A stretch of 64,000 bases of DNA. It comes from Bradyrhizobium iriomotense (GTDB lineage: Bacteria > Pseudomonadota > Alphaproteobacteria > Rhizobiales > Xanthobacteraceae). The DNA lies in contig NZ_BSOW01000028.1 in NCBI RefSeq assembly GCF_030160715.1, forward strand, positions 1 through 64,000, in the 5' to 3' direction. The translations under genes were made by a program, and so were the position numbers. The number at the start of each line of letters is the position of its first letter. The stretch's first letter is position 1. The notes under the pieces were generated by a model that saw nothing but the letters and a program-made list of their open reading frames with translations, had not been told where the DNA came from and did not search any database. Shown piece by piece: positions 37,903-46,553 of the stretch.

Positions 37903-38964
37903 TCAAGAGCGGATGGGACCGGGCTGCGGCCGGAAAAGCCGGCGCCGGATCTTGTCCGCGACGCGATCGACCAGCGCGATCAAGCCGCGCGGCTCGGCGA
38001 TCAGCAGGCCGATGATCAGTGCGCCGATGACGATGCGCTGGCTCATCTCCAGGACGCCGGAATCGAAGACGTTGTCGAGCAGTGCGGCGCCAAACCGCGA
38101 GAGCAGCAGCGGGAACACGACGATGAACGCCGCGCCGAGAAACGCGCCGCGGATCGAGGCCAGGCCGCCGATGATGATGATGAAGAGGATCTCGAACGAG
38201 CGGTCCAGGTTGAAGCCGGCGGGCTCCACGGTGCGCAGGTAGGCGAAGGCCCACAGCACTCCGGCGACGCCGATCAGGAACGACGAAACCCCGAAGGCGA
38301 GCAGCTTGGTGCGCAGCAGCGGCACGCCGATCACCTTGGCCGCGACCTCGTGGTCGCGCAGAGCGATGAAGTTCCGCCCAACTTGCGAGCGCAGCAGCCG
38401 GATCGCGAGCAGCGTCGCAACAACGACGACGGTCAGCGAGAAGACGTAGCGCCCAACTGGGCCGGAGAAGCTCAGGCCGGCCACCGCCAGCGGCGGCGCG
38501 TCGATCACACCGGATGGATTGTTGTTCGAGAACCAGCCGAACTTGGTGAGCGTCCACTGCACAAAGAACTGCGCCGCCAACGTCGACACCGCGAGGTAGA
38601 ATCCGCGCAGTCGCAGGCTTGGGAGACCGAATACGATCCCCACCGCAGCAGCGACAAAGCCTGCGGCCACGAGGCTGGCGAGAAACGGCAGGCCATGCAG
38701 CCTCAGATTGAAATTATAGGCGGCATAAGCGCCCACCGCGAGATACGCGGCCGAGCCGAGCGAGACCTGCCCGGCATAGCCGGTGAGCAGGTTGAGGCCC
38801 AGAGCCGCGAGCGCGAGCGCGAGAAACGGCGTCAGCACTGCATCTAGCAGGTAGTCGGAGCCGGCGAACGGAATGATGGCGAAGGCGGCGATCAGCAGGA
38901 CCGAGAGACCGAAGCGATTCGGCGTGAGCCAGCGCAGAGAAGCGGAACGAGTGGGCGTGGTCAT
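37903..38964 (-). CDS. livM: ABC importer permease, LivM subunit
   Basis: 353 residues from ATG 38964 behind GGAAAGGG; the frame is open far upstream but that part overlaps livH antisense-like and is not used. About ten membrane helices, GLNLLTGYAGQVSLGSAAYLAVGAYAA in outline (the LivM hallmark), and the EAA-type loop LRDHEVAAKVIGVPLLRTKLLAFGVS. It forms the inner-membrane channel with LivH. The two genes are separated by two bases, indicating co-translation. Confidence 0.92.
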   Translation of the reverse strand: MTTPTRSASLRWLTPNRFGLSVLLIAAFAIIPFAGSDYLLDAVLTPFLALALAALGLNLLTGYAGQVSLGSAAYLAVGAYAAYNFNLRLHGLPFLASLVAAGFVAAAVGIVFGLPSLRLRGFYLAVSTLAAQFFVQWTLTKFGWFSNNNPSGVIDAPPLAVAGLSFSGPVGRYVFSLTVVVVATLLAIRLLRSQVGRNFIALRDHEVAAKVIGVPLLRTKLLAFGVSSFLIGVAGVLWAFAYLRTVEPAGFNLDRSFEILFIIIIGGLASIRGAFLGAAFIVVFPLLLSRFGAALLDNVFDSGVLEMSQRIVIGALIIGLLIAEPRGLIALVDRVADKIRRRLFRPQPGPIRS

Positions 38965-38966
38965 CG

Positions 38967-39857
38967 TCAGACCCTTTCCACCAGCTTCTGTCCAAACAGC
39001 CCTGACGGACGCAGCAGCAGGAAAGCGAGCGCCACAACATAGGCCGCCCACACCTCGATGCCGCCGCCAAACAGCGGGCCGACATAGACCTCGGCGAGCT
39101 TCTCGATGGCGCCGATCAGGAGGCCCCCGACGATGGCGCCCGCCACTGAATCGAAGCCACCGAGCACCAGCACGGGCAGCGCCTTGAGCACGACGAGCGA
39201 AAGCGAAAACTGCACACCAAGACGTGCGCCCCACAACAGACCCGCGACCAGTGCGACGATCCCCGCTGCGGTCCACACTGCCGCCCAGACGCGGGACAGC
39301 CGCAACCCCACCGCTAGTGCGGCGAACTGATCATCGGCGACCGCGCGGAACGCCAGCCCGGTTCGGGTGTAGCGAAAGAACAGCGCAAAGGCGGTGACCA
39401 GCGCCCCGGCAATCACCGCAGCGAACAGGTCGAACTGGCTGATCAAGACGCCGCCCACCTCGAACGGGATATCGTTGATGCCGAGATCGAGGCCGTGGAC
39501 CTGGGTGCCCCACAACAGCTGCGCGGCGCCCTCGATCACATAAGAAAGGCCTAGCGTCGCCATGAACAGCGTCATCGGCGACTGATTGACCAGCGGCCGC
39601 AGCACGACGCGCTCGACGGTCACGCCGAGGGCCACCATGATCACGAGCGTGACCCCCGCGCCCAGCCAGAATGGCACGCCGCGCTCGACCAGACTCACGA
39701 AGGTGAGAGCCGCGAACAACAGCATCGCTCCCTGAGCGAAGTTCAAGACGCCGGACGTCTTGTAGATCAGCACGAAGCCGATCGCGACCAGCGAGTACAT
39801 GACGCCGGACAACAGCCCACCGACGAGGACCTCGATGAAGAACTGGTAGTCGAACAT
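38967..39857 (-). CDS. livH: ABC importer permease, LivH subunit
   Basis: 296 residues with about eight membrane helices. It begins MFDYQFFIEVLVGGLLSGVMYSLVAIGFVLIYKTSGVLNFAQG in outline; the G-x-x-YSLxAxGxxLIYxxxxVxNFAQG pattern is the LivH signature, and the loop RAVADDQFAALAVGLRLSRVWA is the ATPase-coupling segment. The ATG shares one base with the livG stop (TGATG), so translation is coupled. Confidence 0.93.
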   Translation of the reverse strand: MFDYQFFIEVLVGGLLSGVMYSLVAIGFVLIYKTSGVLNFAQGAMLLFAALTFVSLVERGVPFWLGAGVTLVIMVALGVTVERVVLRPLVNQSPMTLFMATLGLSYVIEGAAQLLWGTQVHGLDLGINDIPFEVGGVLISQFDLFAAVIAGALVTAFALFFRYTRTGLAFRAVADDQFAALAVGLRLSRVWAAVWTAAGIVALVAGLLWGARLGVQFSLSLVVLKALPVLVLGGFDSVAGAIVGGLLIGAIEKLAEVYVGPLFGGGIEVWAAYVVALAFLLLRPSGLFGQKLVERV

Positions 39858-40777
39858 CAGATCACAAGCTCCGTTTCGCCCTCATGGGCCACACCGAGAT
39901 AAGCGTCGATCACCGCCTGGCAGGACCGCACCTCATCCGGCGTGCCGTCGGCGATCTTGCGGCCGTAATCGAGAACCGCGATTCGATCGGAGAGGCCCAT
40001 GACGACGCCGATGTCGTGCTCGATCAGCACAATGGTGGTGCCATACGCGTCGCGTGCATTGCGGAGGTGTGCCGCCAATTCCCGCTTCTCTGCGAGGGTC
40101 ACGCCGGCGAGCGGCTCGTCCAGCAGCAACAGCTGCGGGCGTGCGACCAGCGCTCGTGCGAGTTCCACCCGCTTCAGGATTCCATAAGGGAGTCCGCCTG
40201 CGAGCTGATGTTTGACCGCGTCGAGGTGAAGAAACGTAATCGCTTCCTCGGCGGCGGCGCGAGCCTCGGCTTCCTCGCGACGTGCCTGCGGCGTCGACAG
40301 GATCTGCCGCACGAAGCCGGCCCGTCGGCGGTGCACGAGGCCCATCACGACGTTGTCGAGCACCGGCAGGCCCTTGAACAGCGCGAGGTTCTGAAATGTG
40401 CGCGCCACGCCGACCGCAGCAAGTCGCGCGGTCGGCACATGCCTGAACCGTTCGCTGCCGAGCTGCACCACGCCCCGATCGGGACGGTAGAGCCCACTCA
40501 CCACATTGAGCAGCGAGCTCTTCCCGGCCCCGTTCGGACCAATGATGGCGCGGATCTCGCCCTTCGCAACGGCAAGATCGATGCCGTCAAGCGCAGTTAC
40601 GCCGCCAAAACTGAGCGAGATGCCCTGCAGCGTCAATACCGGCACACCAGCATCGGCGACGCGCACAGCGTCCGTGGCGCGAGACGTTTCCCTCGCCACC
40701 CGCGAGGCCTCGGTGGCGCGCTCACGCGCACGCGCCACGATCAGGGCGTCACCGCCCGCTGTCGCAACTAGGCTCAT
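39857..40777 (-). CDS. livG: ABC importer ATPase, LivG subunit
   Basis: 306 residues with Walker A GPNGAGKSSL, LivG-type ARTFQNLALFKGLPVLDNV, signature region LPYGILKRVELARAL (the degenerate LSYGxQRxxE form normal for LivG), Walker B LLLLDEPLAGV and the switch His in LIEHDIGVVMGL. An unusual N-terminal extension of about 45 residues, rich in Ala, Arg and Thr, precedes the ATPase domain; it could be a wrongly included leader or a real tail. Start ATG 40777 has GGAAGGG upstream. Second gene of the unit, 16 bases after sfnG. Confidence 0.92.
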   Translation of the reverse strand: MSLVATAGGDALIVARARERATEASRVARETSRATDAVRVADAGVPVLTLQGISLSFGGVTALDGIDLAVAKGEIRAIIGPNGAGKSSLLNVVSGLYRPDRGVVQLGSERFRHVPTARLAAVGVARTFQNLALFKGLPVLDNVVMGLVHRRRAGFVRQILSTPQARREEAEARAAAEEAITFLHLDAVKHQLAGGLPYGILKRVELARALVARPQLLLLDEPLAGVTLAEKRELAAHLRNARDAYGTTIVLIEHDIGVVMGLSDRIAVLDYGRKIADGTPDEVRSCQAVIDAYLGVAHEGETELVI

Positions 40778-40793
40778 GCGTCGCCCTTCCCGC

Positions 40794-41900
40794 CTATTCC
40801 GCCGCCTGAACGTGCGGCGCGTTCTGGGCCTCGAGTTCGCGAACCAGAGGGATCACATGCTTGCCGAAATATTCGACCTCTTCCTGGAAATGCAGAAAGC
40901 CCAGCAGGATGAGATCGGCGCCGGCGCGCTTGAGCTCGATGATGCGCTCGGCGACCTGCTGCGGTGTGCCGATCAGGTTCGATCGGAAACCATCGTTGTA
41001 TTGAACCAGATCCTGGAAGGTGGATTTGGCCCAATTGCCCTCGCGCTCGGGGCTGGCATTTCCGGCATTCTGGACCTCGTGATGGAAGCCGCCCACCGCT
41101 TCCGGGATTGCCTTGTCGAGGATCTCCTGGAGGACATCCTTGGCTTCCTTTTCGGTCTGCCGGACGATGCCGAATGCGTTGATGCCGATCTTGGTTCGCC
41201 AGCTCTTGCCAAACGCCTTTTCCTTGGCCTTGATGTCGTCGACCTGCGCCTTCAACCCGTCCGGCGTGTTGCCATTTGTGAAGTACCAATCTGACACCCG
41301 CGCCGCCATGTCACGGGCCGCGCGCGAGGAGCCGCCCTGGAAAATCTCCGGCAGAGGATCGAGCGGCTTCGGCTTGAGCGAATAATGCCGGAATCGGTAG
41401 AAATCACCACCTAGAGTGTAGCTCTCCTGGCTCCAGATCCCACGCAGTGCATTGATAAATTCCTCCGAGCGGCGATAGCGCTCGTCGTGATCGAGCCACG
41501 GCTCGCCAATGGCATGGAACTCACCCCGGAACCAACCAGAGACGATATTGACCGCAACGCGGGCGTTGGTCAGCTGGCTGATGGTCGCGATCTGCTTCGC
41601 GGCTAGCGCTGGATTCCACGGCCCGGGAAGGATCGCGGCGATGACGTTGAGTTTCTCGGTCGCGGCAAGAAGTGCGTGCGAGAAGCTGACGGATTCGTGC
41701 TGCTTGTCGGCACCGTAACCCGCAGTGAAGCGGATTTGGCTCAAGGCGTAGTCGAAGCCAGCCTTCTCGGCGATCTGGGCAAGCTTGCGGTTGTAGTCGA
41801 TGTCCCAACTGGTGCGCTGCTCGATGGAAGAAATAACAAGGCCGCCGGATACATTCGGGACCCAGTAAGCAAATTTGATCGGGTTGCTGTTCGTAGTCAT
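40794..41900 (-). CDS. sfnG: FMNH2-dependent dimethyl sulfone monooxygenase-like enzyme (SfnG)
   Basis: 368 residues, the length of Pseudomonas SfnG, and very similar to it along the whole chain: KFAYWVPNVSGGLVISSIEQ, IDYNRKLAQIAEKAGFDYAL, QIRFTAGYGADKQHESVSF, VNIVSGWFRGEFHAIGEPWL, IFQGGSSRAARDMAARVSDW, LVQYNDGFRSNLIGTPQQ. SfnG is a two-component luciferase-like flavin monooxygenase that converts dimethyl sulfone to methanesulfinate and formaldehyde using reduced FMN from a partner reductase; no reductase gene is seen in the window. RBS GTGAGGTGAC precedes ATG 41900. It is the first gene of the unit sfnG-livG-livH-livM-binding protein-livF-flavoprotein. Confidence 0.92.
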   Translation of the reverse strand: MTTNSNPIKFAYWVPNVSGGLVISSIEQRTSWDIDYNRKLAQIAEKAGFDYALSQIRFTAGYGADKQHESVSFSHALLAATEKLNVIAAILPGPWNPALAAKQIATISQLTNARVAVNIVSGWFRGEFHAIGEPWLDHDERYRRSEEFINALRGIWSQESYTLGGDFYRFRHYSLKPKPLDPLPEIFQGGSSRAARDMAARVSDWYFTNGNTPDGLKAQVDDIKAKEKAFGKSWRTKIGINAFGIVRQTEKEAKDVLQEILDKAIPEAVGGFHHEVQNAGNASPEREGNWAKSTFQDLVQYNDGFRSNLIGTPQQVAERIIELKRAGADLILLGFLHFQEEVEYFGKHVIPLVRELEAQNAPHVQAAE

Positions 41901-42739
41901 GCTGTCACCTCACGTGAATTGGTTTGCGACGATGTGGACAACGGGCGAAAATCAGGCAGCACACCGCATTCACGTCGCTCGATACGAACGATTGCACGCC
42001 TGTTTCGAAACTAGGCTATGATTTGGAGGCGTCTTGGCGATCTGCGGTGCAGTTAAGTCGATGCGAGATTGACATCATCAACAGATCGGCGCACGCGCCA
42101 CGCAACACATGGTTCCACATGCATCGGAGCCTGCGGCCTCATCGACGAGATCATTGCAAATCATCGAGCTCCCCCTCTCGAGCACCATTGATCGACGATC
42201 AATAGTCTCAGACAAACGACGAGCGCACGAGTCCAAGATCAACTCTTTTTCGTCGCACTCGTAAAAATCGCTTCCTTAGATTTGCGGCAAACGGATGGTT
42301 TGTTGCAGAACGATGCATATCTCGTGAGAGACAGCTCGCTCGTCGCCGTTGACAACGACTGCATCGATCGTCCTGATTTGAAGCCCGTTGCTGCGTCCGC
42401 TCTGGCAAAGATATTCTCTCGATCCATCGCTGTGCAGAACTTGAGCAGCGCAAATCGTCTCGCCTCACATCAATTCATGTCCCCGAGCACAGGCTGCGTG
42501 GCATCTTAAAGAAAGCCGATGCGTGAGCAGCTCGATCAAGCATCGCAGCTAGTCACACATTGCAATCAATCTGCGCTTTCACCAACAAGCGGATGAAAGA
42601 GGCGTTGGGTATCGACGCCTTAATGCTTTCGGTCTACACGGTCTTCTCGAAAGACGGCCTCGCGTGGCCGAGTTGCTCTTTGTGTTGCTGCCGTCAAGCG
42701 GCCACAACGGGTCACTGGCGGACTACATCGTGACGCGTT
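41901..42739. other. 0.84 kb regulatory/intergenic stretch
   Basis: It separates the divergent sfnG unit and the DszC-like gene, so it should carry both promoters. I see no recognisable operator, no sigma-54 site with correct spacing and no protein-like frame of note. Confidence 0.45.
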
Positions 42740-43945
42740 GTGCCTAGGGGTAGATCTTTCGTGGAAGAAATCTTGAGCGTGAAATCTCGTGGGGCTGGGT
42801 GGCGCTCAGTTCTGTCGAAAGTGCGTGGTCAGTTGGCGAAAACTGCGGTCGCTCGCGACCGCAGCGGAGGTACAGCCAAGGCGGAGCGCGATCTTTTGCG
42901 CCGCTCCGGCCTGCTTCTATTGTCCGTGCCTTGCGAGTACGGCGGTATCGGCGCATCCTGGATCGATATCTTCGGTGCGGTGCGGGAGTTGGCGCAGGTC
43001 GATTCCTCGCTCGCCCATCTCTTCGCCTTTCAACATCTCCAAATCGGCTCGATCCTGCTCTATGCTAGCCCTGAACAGCAGGCATCGCTGCTGCGTGGCA
43101 CGGTCGAACAAGGCTGGTTTTGGGGCAACGCGCTCAATCCACGGGACTTGCGTACACACCTCACGGCAGACGGTGCAGGATTCTGCCTCGACGGCATCAA
43201 GAGCTTTTGTTCGGGCGCTCGAGACTCGGATCGCCTGCTGGTTTCAACACAAGATGCCCGAGGCGGATTCCACATCACTGCCTTGCCAACGGTGCGTGAA
43301 GGCATCACTGTACTGGACGACTGGGACAATATGGGCCAGCGGCAGACCGACAGCGGCACCGTGACCTTTGAGCGTGTTCCAGTGGCGCAGCACGAAGTGC
43401 TGGGGCCACCTGGTCCCTTCGGTACACGTGCGTCGCTCCGCGCCTGCCTCGCCCAGACCGTGCTGGGCATGATCTATCTGGGCATTGCGCAGGGAGCGCG
43501 TGAGCAGGCGATTGCTTTCACGCGAGAGCAGTCGCGGCCCTGGCCGGGATCGGGTGTCGAGACAGCGTTGGAAGATGCCTTTATTCAACAACACTATGGC
43601 GAGTTTCATGTCGCGCTTGCTGGCGCCGAGGCCCTCTCGGAGCGTGCGCTTGCGCGGTTGCAGGCTGCCTGGGATGAGGGCGACAAACTTGGCGCCGAAG
43701 GTAGAGGAGAGGCGGCGGTGGCAATCGCCACCTTTAAAGTTGCCGCGGTGAAGGCGGGGCTCGATATCGCGACACGACTGTTCGACGTTACAGGCGCGCG
43801 AGCTACCCATGCACGCTATGGCTTTGACCGCTATTGGCGCAACCTGCGAACCCATTCATTGCACGATCCGGTCGACTACAAGCTGAAAGAGCTGGGCTGC
43901 TTCATCCTGACCGGGCGCTACCCGGTCCACGGGTTCTATTCCTAA
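42740..43945 (+). CDS. DszC/SfnC-like flavin-dependent monooxygenase (acyl-CoA dehydrogenase fold)
   Basis: 401 residues from GTG 42740 (GTG 42761 is also possible; no clear ribosome site). The fold is that of acyl-CoA dehydrogenases, with LLSVPCEYGGIGASWIDIFG, QLGSILLYASPEQQASLL-like helix, FCLDGIKSFCSGARDSDRLLVS and the C-terminal RYGFDRYWRNLRTHSLHDPVDYK followed by YPVHGFYS. That ending is the mark of the DszC/SfnB-SfnC group, which oxygenates organosulfur compounds rather than dehydrogenating acyl-CoA. It lies divergent to the sfnG unit and supports a joint role in sulfur-compound oxidation. Confidence 0.8.
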   Translation: MPRGRSFVEEILSVKSRGAGWRSVLSKVRGQLAKTAVARDRSGGTAKAERDLLRRSGLLLLSVPCEYGGIGASWIDIFGAVRELAQVDSSLAHLFAFQHLQIGSILLYASPEQQASLLRGTVEQGWFWGNALNPRDLRTHLTADGAGFCLDGIKSFCSGARDSDRLLVSTQDARGGFHITALPTVREGITVLDDWDNMGQRQTDSGTVTFERVPVAQHEVLGPPGPFGTRASLRACLAQTVLGMIYLGIAQGAREQAIAFTREQSRPWPGSGVETALEDAFIQQHYGEFHVALAGAEALSERALARLQAAWDEGDKLGAEGRGEAAVAIATFKVAAVKAGLDIATRLFDVTGARATHARYGFDRYWRNLRTHSLHDPVDYKLKELGCFILTGRYPVHGFYS

Positions 43946-44030
43946 CAAGAAGCGATCGCCGACGCCTTCCGAGCATTCACGCCAAACGAATGCGCCAACG
44001 ACTTCCTGCCGCAGGACACCGTTCAACTTG
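43946..44030 (+). pseudogene. IS630-family transposase C-terminal scrap
   Basis: Immediately after the previous stop codon the plus strand reads EAIADAFRAFTPNECANDFLP, the last helix of IS630-type transposases (AFRxFTPxECxNYFxxAGY). Only about 25 codons remain. It marks an insertion boundary between the metabolic block and the mobile right half. Confidence 0.6.
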
Positions 44031-44411
44031 AACGGAATTTGCTCTACCGACTTTTGGGCGAACTTGGAGCCACAAGCGCTGTGTAGCGGGGGCCGTTTTG
44101 ATAGCTCGTCCCCCGGAAAAGGCCTCCCGTTTTCAGATCATCCGGATCGCTGCCTGAGCGGGGGCGCGGAGGGAAGAAAGCCGCCTGCGCAAACGCTGTT
44201 GGGGCTCGAACCGCTTAAGGAGCCGGCCTGTCCAGCAAGGCGCCCTCGGTTGGACCCGGAAGCAGCTGAATGCGCGGAAGTTCTGCTCCTCGGCGGCCAA
44301 GGACAACTAAAGTGCGCCCCCTGCGCGGTTAGGTGAGGCTACGCGCTTGACTCCCGCTGATCTGCCTGCTTTTAATGTTCGTGTTTTGTTCTGTATAGCG
44401 TTGAGGTTCTT
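44031..44411. other. no gene seen
   Basis: An open frame of about 100 codons (44028-44336) has no motif and ends in Cys- and Pro-rich sequence. It holds the promoter region of the five-gene cassette that follows. Confidence 0.4.
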
Positions 44412-44885
44412 ATGTCGAGCATCGTTCGGAATTTTTGGGGCGAGCTGATCGAGCCCTACCCCGACCTCTTCCAGCCACCGGCCGACTTCCCAGGGGCGGC
44501 TCAGGGCTCCCTCGAATGCAACGCCGGCTGGCACGACGTGCTCACCAGGCTGTGCGTTCGCATCCGGATCGCGGTCCAAGCCGACGGCGGCCCCTTCAAA
44601 TTCAGCCAGATCAAGGAAAAGTTCGGGGGGCTTCCGCTCTACTGGAACGGCGAGGTTTCGCCGCCGACGGATACCCAGATCGAGGAAGCCATCGCGCTGG
44701 CTGAGGCGCGCAGCGTCGTGACCTGCGAGATCTGCGGCGAGGAAGGACGCCCACGGCACTTCGTTGACGGTAAGAGCCACGTCAGCTGCCGCCGGTACGA
44801 CCGGGAGAGTGTCTCCTTCGTGTCGGTCGACCCCGCCTCCGTCGGGATCGAGGAGTATCGCCGTGCGCCTTTGGACCATGTCTGA
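44412..44885 (+). CDS. conserved hypothetical protein with KEKFGGL motif and zinc-knuckle-like CxxC
   Basis: 157 residues from ATG 44412 (GAGG upstream). It has NAGWHDVLTRLCVRIRIAVQ, then FSQIKEKFGGLPLYWNGEV, a helix EEAIALAEARSVVTCEICGEEGRPRHF and a late SCRRYD. This order (GWxxLxxxLC, IKEKFGGLRxY, AExxSxxxCExCGxxG) defines a widespread uncharacterised small-protein group often found in prophages and islands. The Cys and His residues could bind one zinc. It overlaps the metallophosphoesterase by 23 bases and heads a five-gene chain. Function unknown. Confidence 0.8.
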   Translation: MSSIVRNFWGELIEPYPDLFQPPADFPGAAQGSLECNAGWHDVLTRLCVRIRIAVQADGGPFKFSQIKEKFGGLPLYWNGEVSPPTDTQIEEAIALAEARSVVTCEICGEEGRPRHFVDGKSHVSCRRYDRESVSFVSVDPASVGIEEYRRAPLDHV

Positions 44886-45690
44886 CGTACACGTCGAACT
44901 GACTCGCGGATGGGACCTGCCGTCCGGAGAGGCGCGTCCGCATTTCGACGTCCTTGTCGTCGCCGGCGACCTGGTCCCGAGGGCCGAACGCGGCGTTCGG
45001 TGGTTGCTGGAGCGCGTGCCGGACCGGCCCGTCATCTACGTCATGGGCAACCATGAAGCCTATGGGGTCGACGTCGATCGCACGCACGAGAAGGCCAAGG
45101 CCGCGGCTGCCGGGACCAATGTGCACGCGCTAGAGAACGAGACCGTCCGGATCGACGGCGTGACATTCGCGTGCTGCACGCTCTGGACCGATTTCGCCTT
45201 GTTCGGCGATCCGCGGCGCGCGATGGCCGTTGCCGCCGACAAGATGAACGACTTCCGGAAGATCCGGACCTCCCGGTATGTCGAGCGCTTCCGGCCGATC
45301 CACGCCCTCGCCAAGCATCAGCATTCGCGCGCGTTCCTGGAAGCCGAGCTCCGCAAGCCGCGCGGCATCGACGAGAAACTGGTGGTGGTGACGCATCACG
45401 CGCCGTATCCGGGCGATCTGGCTCTGTCGGACCCGCCGACCTCGGACGAGATCCTGAGCGCGGCGTACCGCTCCGACCTCACCGCGCTGATGTCGCGGGC
45501 GCCCGACGACGGACGCGGCGCGCTGCGACCGCCGAACCTCTGGATCTACGGCCACACCCACGAATCCTTCGACTTGTTGGTCGGCGAGACGCGCGTAGTC
45601 TCGAACGCGAAGGGCTACGGCCCGTGGCCGGGCCAGCAGCGCACCTGGGACAACGAGAACTTCGACCAGAACCTCGTCATCGAAATCTAA
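44863..45690 (+). CDS. calcineurin-like metallophosphoesterase
   Basis: GTG 44863 is chosen because GAGGAG precedes it and the N terminus becomes VRLWTMSDVHVELTRGW, the usual opening of the family. Metal-binding motifs are all present in the 275-residue product: SDVHVE, VVAGDLVP, VMGNHEAYG, VVTHHAPYP and WIYGHTHES, with a final SNAKGYGPWPGQ. Such enzymes use two metal ions to split phosphoesters of nucleotides, proteins or nucleic acids; substrate is unknown. Overlap with the gene upstream and close spacing with the one downstream indicate one transcript. Confidence 0.92.
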   Translation: MRLWTMSDVHVELTRGWDLPSGEARPHFDVLVVAGDLVPRAERGVRWLLERVPDRPVIYVMGNHEAYGVDVDRTHEKAKAAAAGTNVHALENETVRIDGVTFACCTLWTDFALFGDPRRAMAVAADKMNDFRKIRTSRYVERFRPIHALAKHQHSRAFLEAELRKPRGIDEKLVVVTHHAPYPGDLALSDPPTSDEILSAAYRSDLTALMSRAPDDGRGALRPPNLWIYGHTHESFDLLVGETRVVSNAKGYGPWPGQQRTWDNENFDQNLVIEI

Positions 45691-45702
45691 AGGGAGGCGG
45701 CC

Positions 45703-45834
45703 ATGGACGACACGGACAACCAGAAACACGTCGAGGCCAGCCCCGCTCCTTCAACGGTTTCAGATGTTTCCGAAGTGTTTAGTCCAAGGCCCGCCGCGGC
45801 CAGGCCCGTGACCATCGTGAGGTCCCGTATATGA
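45703..45834 (+). CDS. small hypothetical protein
   Basis: A 43-residue frame, MDDTDNQKHVEASPAPSTVS... ending TIVRSRI, starts 12 bases after the metallophosphoesterase stop with GGGAGG at ideal distance, and its stop overlaps the next start (ATATGA). The strong ribosome site and the coupling on both sides support a real gene. It is acidic at the start and basic at the end; no family recognised. Confidence 0.6.
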   Translation: MDDTDNQKHVEASPAPSTVSDVSEVFSPRPAAARPVTIVRSRI

Positions 45835-46172
45835 AGAGATCCAAGCGTCGATCCAATCCGCCTATCACCTACCGAATGCCGCCGAAGCGGTTCAGGGATG
45901 CACGACGGACAAACCAGATCGAGGGCAACTTCTACCTGGATGATCCGGAGGCCGAAAACGTCCGTCAGCTGCCGGAGGCGCAGCGGAAGTCGGTCGCGAC
46001 CGCCGTCGAAGCCGCGCTCGGCGCCATCTCGTCGGAGAAAACGGGCCATCCGACGCTCCGCGATCAGGCGGGCTGCATGGTCGTCCGGGTGTCTCTGACC
46101 GGCGACGCCGTCCGGGCGAACTTCGACGCCCGCCAGCCGGGCGGCCGCCCGCGGAAGACGCGATCGCGCTGA
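45831..46172 (+). CDS. hypothetical protein of the overlapping cassette
   Basis: 113 residues from ATG 45831, with GAGG upstream. The N-terminal 35 residues are very basic (KRSKRRSNPP, MPPKRFRDARR) and the middle is a helix LPEAQRKSVATAVEAALGAI followed by strands MVVRVSLTGDAVRANFDAR. It starts inside the preceding small gene (ATGA) and its stop overlaps the next start (TGATG). No family is recognised; the basic N terminus hints at nucleic-acid contact (inference). Confidence 0.7.
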   Translation: MKRSKRRSNPPITYRMPPKRFRDARRTNQIEGNFYLDDPEAENVRQLPEAQRKSVATAVEAALGAISSEKTGHPTLRDQAGCMVVRVSLTGDAVRANFDARQPGGRPRKTRSR

Positions 46173-46483
46173 TGGTCACGATCGAACGCGCGCCGGAGGC
46201 GCGCGGGGCTGCGGGTCTTGAAGCAGCATTCAAGAAGCGCTTTCCCGGTATGAACATTCGGATTTTGATCGATCGCACCAAGTATCAGGGCGTCCGCATC
46301 GATGGGACGAACTGTATCCGGATTTCAGGGACCGGCTGGATGGTCTGCGGCCCTGCAGGAAGCCGGAGCCATCCGCGAATGCGACGAACACGGCTGGATG
46401 CGGATCGCGTCGTCCCCCCATGTCCGCGAGCGTGCCCTCGCCATTTCCCGCCGGGAACCGAAGCTGGGCAACTCTCCGGATGA
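46172..46483 (+). CDS. hypothetical protein, probably frameshifted in its second half
   Basis: The frame from ATG 46172 gives 103 residues. Its first 57 (MVTIERAPEARGAAGLEAAF to GTGWMVCG) look like a protein, but after about 46335 the natural-looking continuation SAALQEAGAIRECDEHGWMRIASSPH...ERALAISRR is in the next frame and runs toward 46540. So a one-base change near 46335-46342 probably disrupted an originally 120-odd-residue protein. It is the last gene of the chain and lies next to the integrase gene on the other strand. Confidence 0.5.
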   Translation: MVTIERAPEARGAAGLEAAFKKRFPGMNIRILIDRTKYQGVRIDGTNCIRISGTGWMVCGPAGSRSHPRMRRTRLDADRVVPPCPRACPRHFPPGTEAGQLSG

Positions 46484-46553
46484 GGCCATCAGAGAAAATC
46501 GTGACGTCCTAGATTTGATCGGCGACACCTGTCCGGGGTGCCTGCCCGAGGCT

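Noticed and set aside
37822..38847. 341-codon plus-strand frame
   Set aside because: Antisense to livM and the binding-protein start; no protein features.
42666..42677. sigma-54-like TGGC...TTGC upstream of the DszC-like gene
   Set aside because: Spacing between the two elements is three bases too short for an RpoN promoter.
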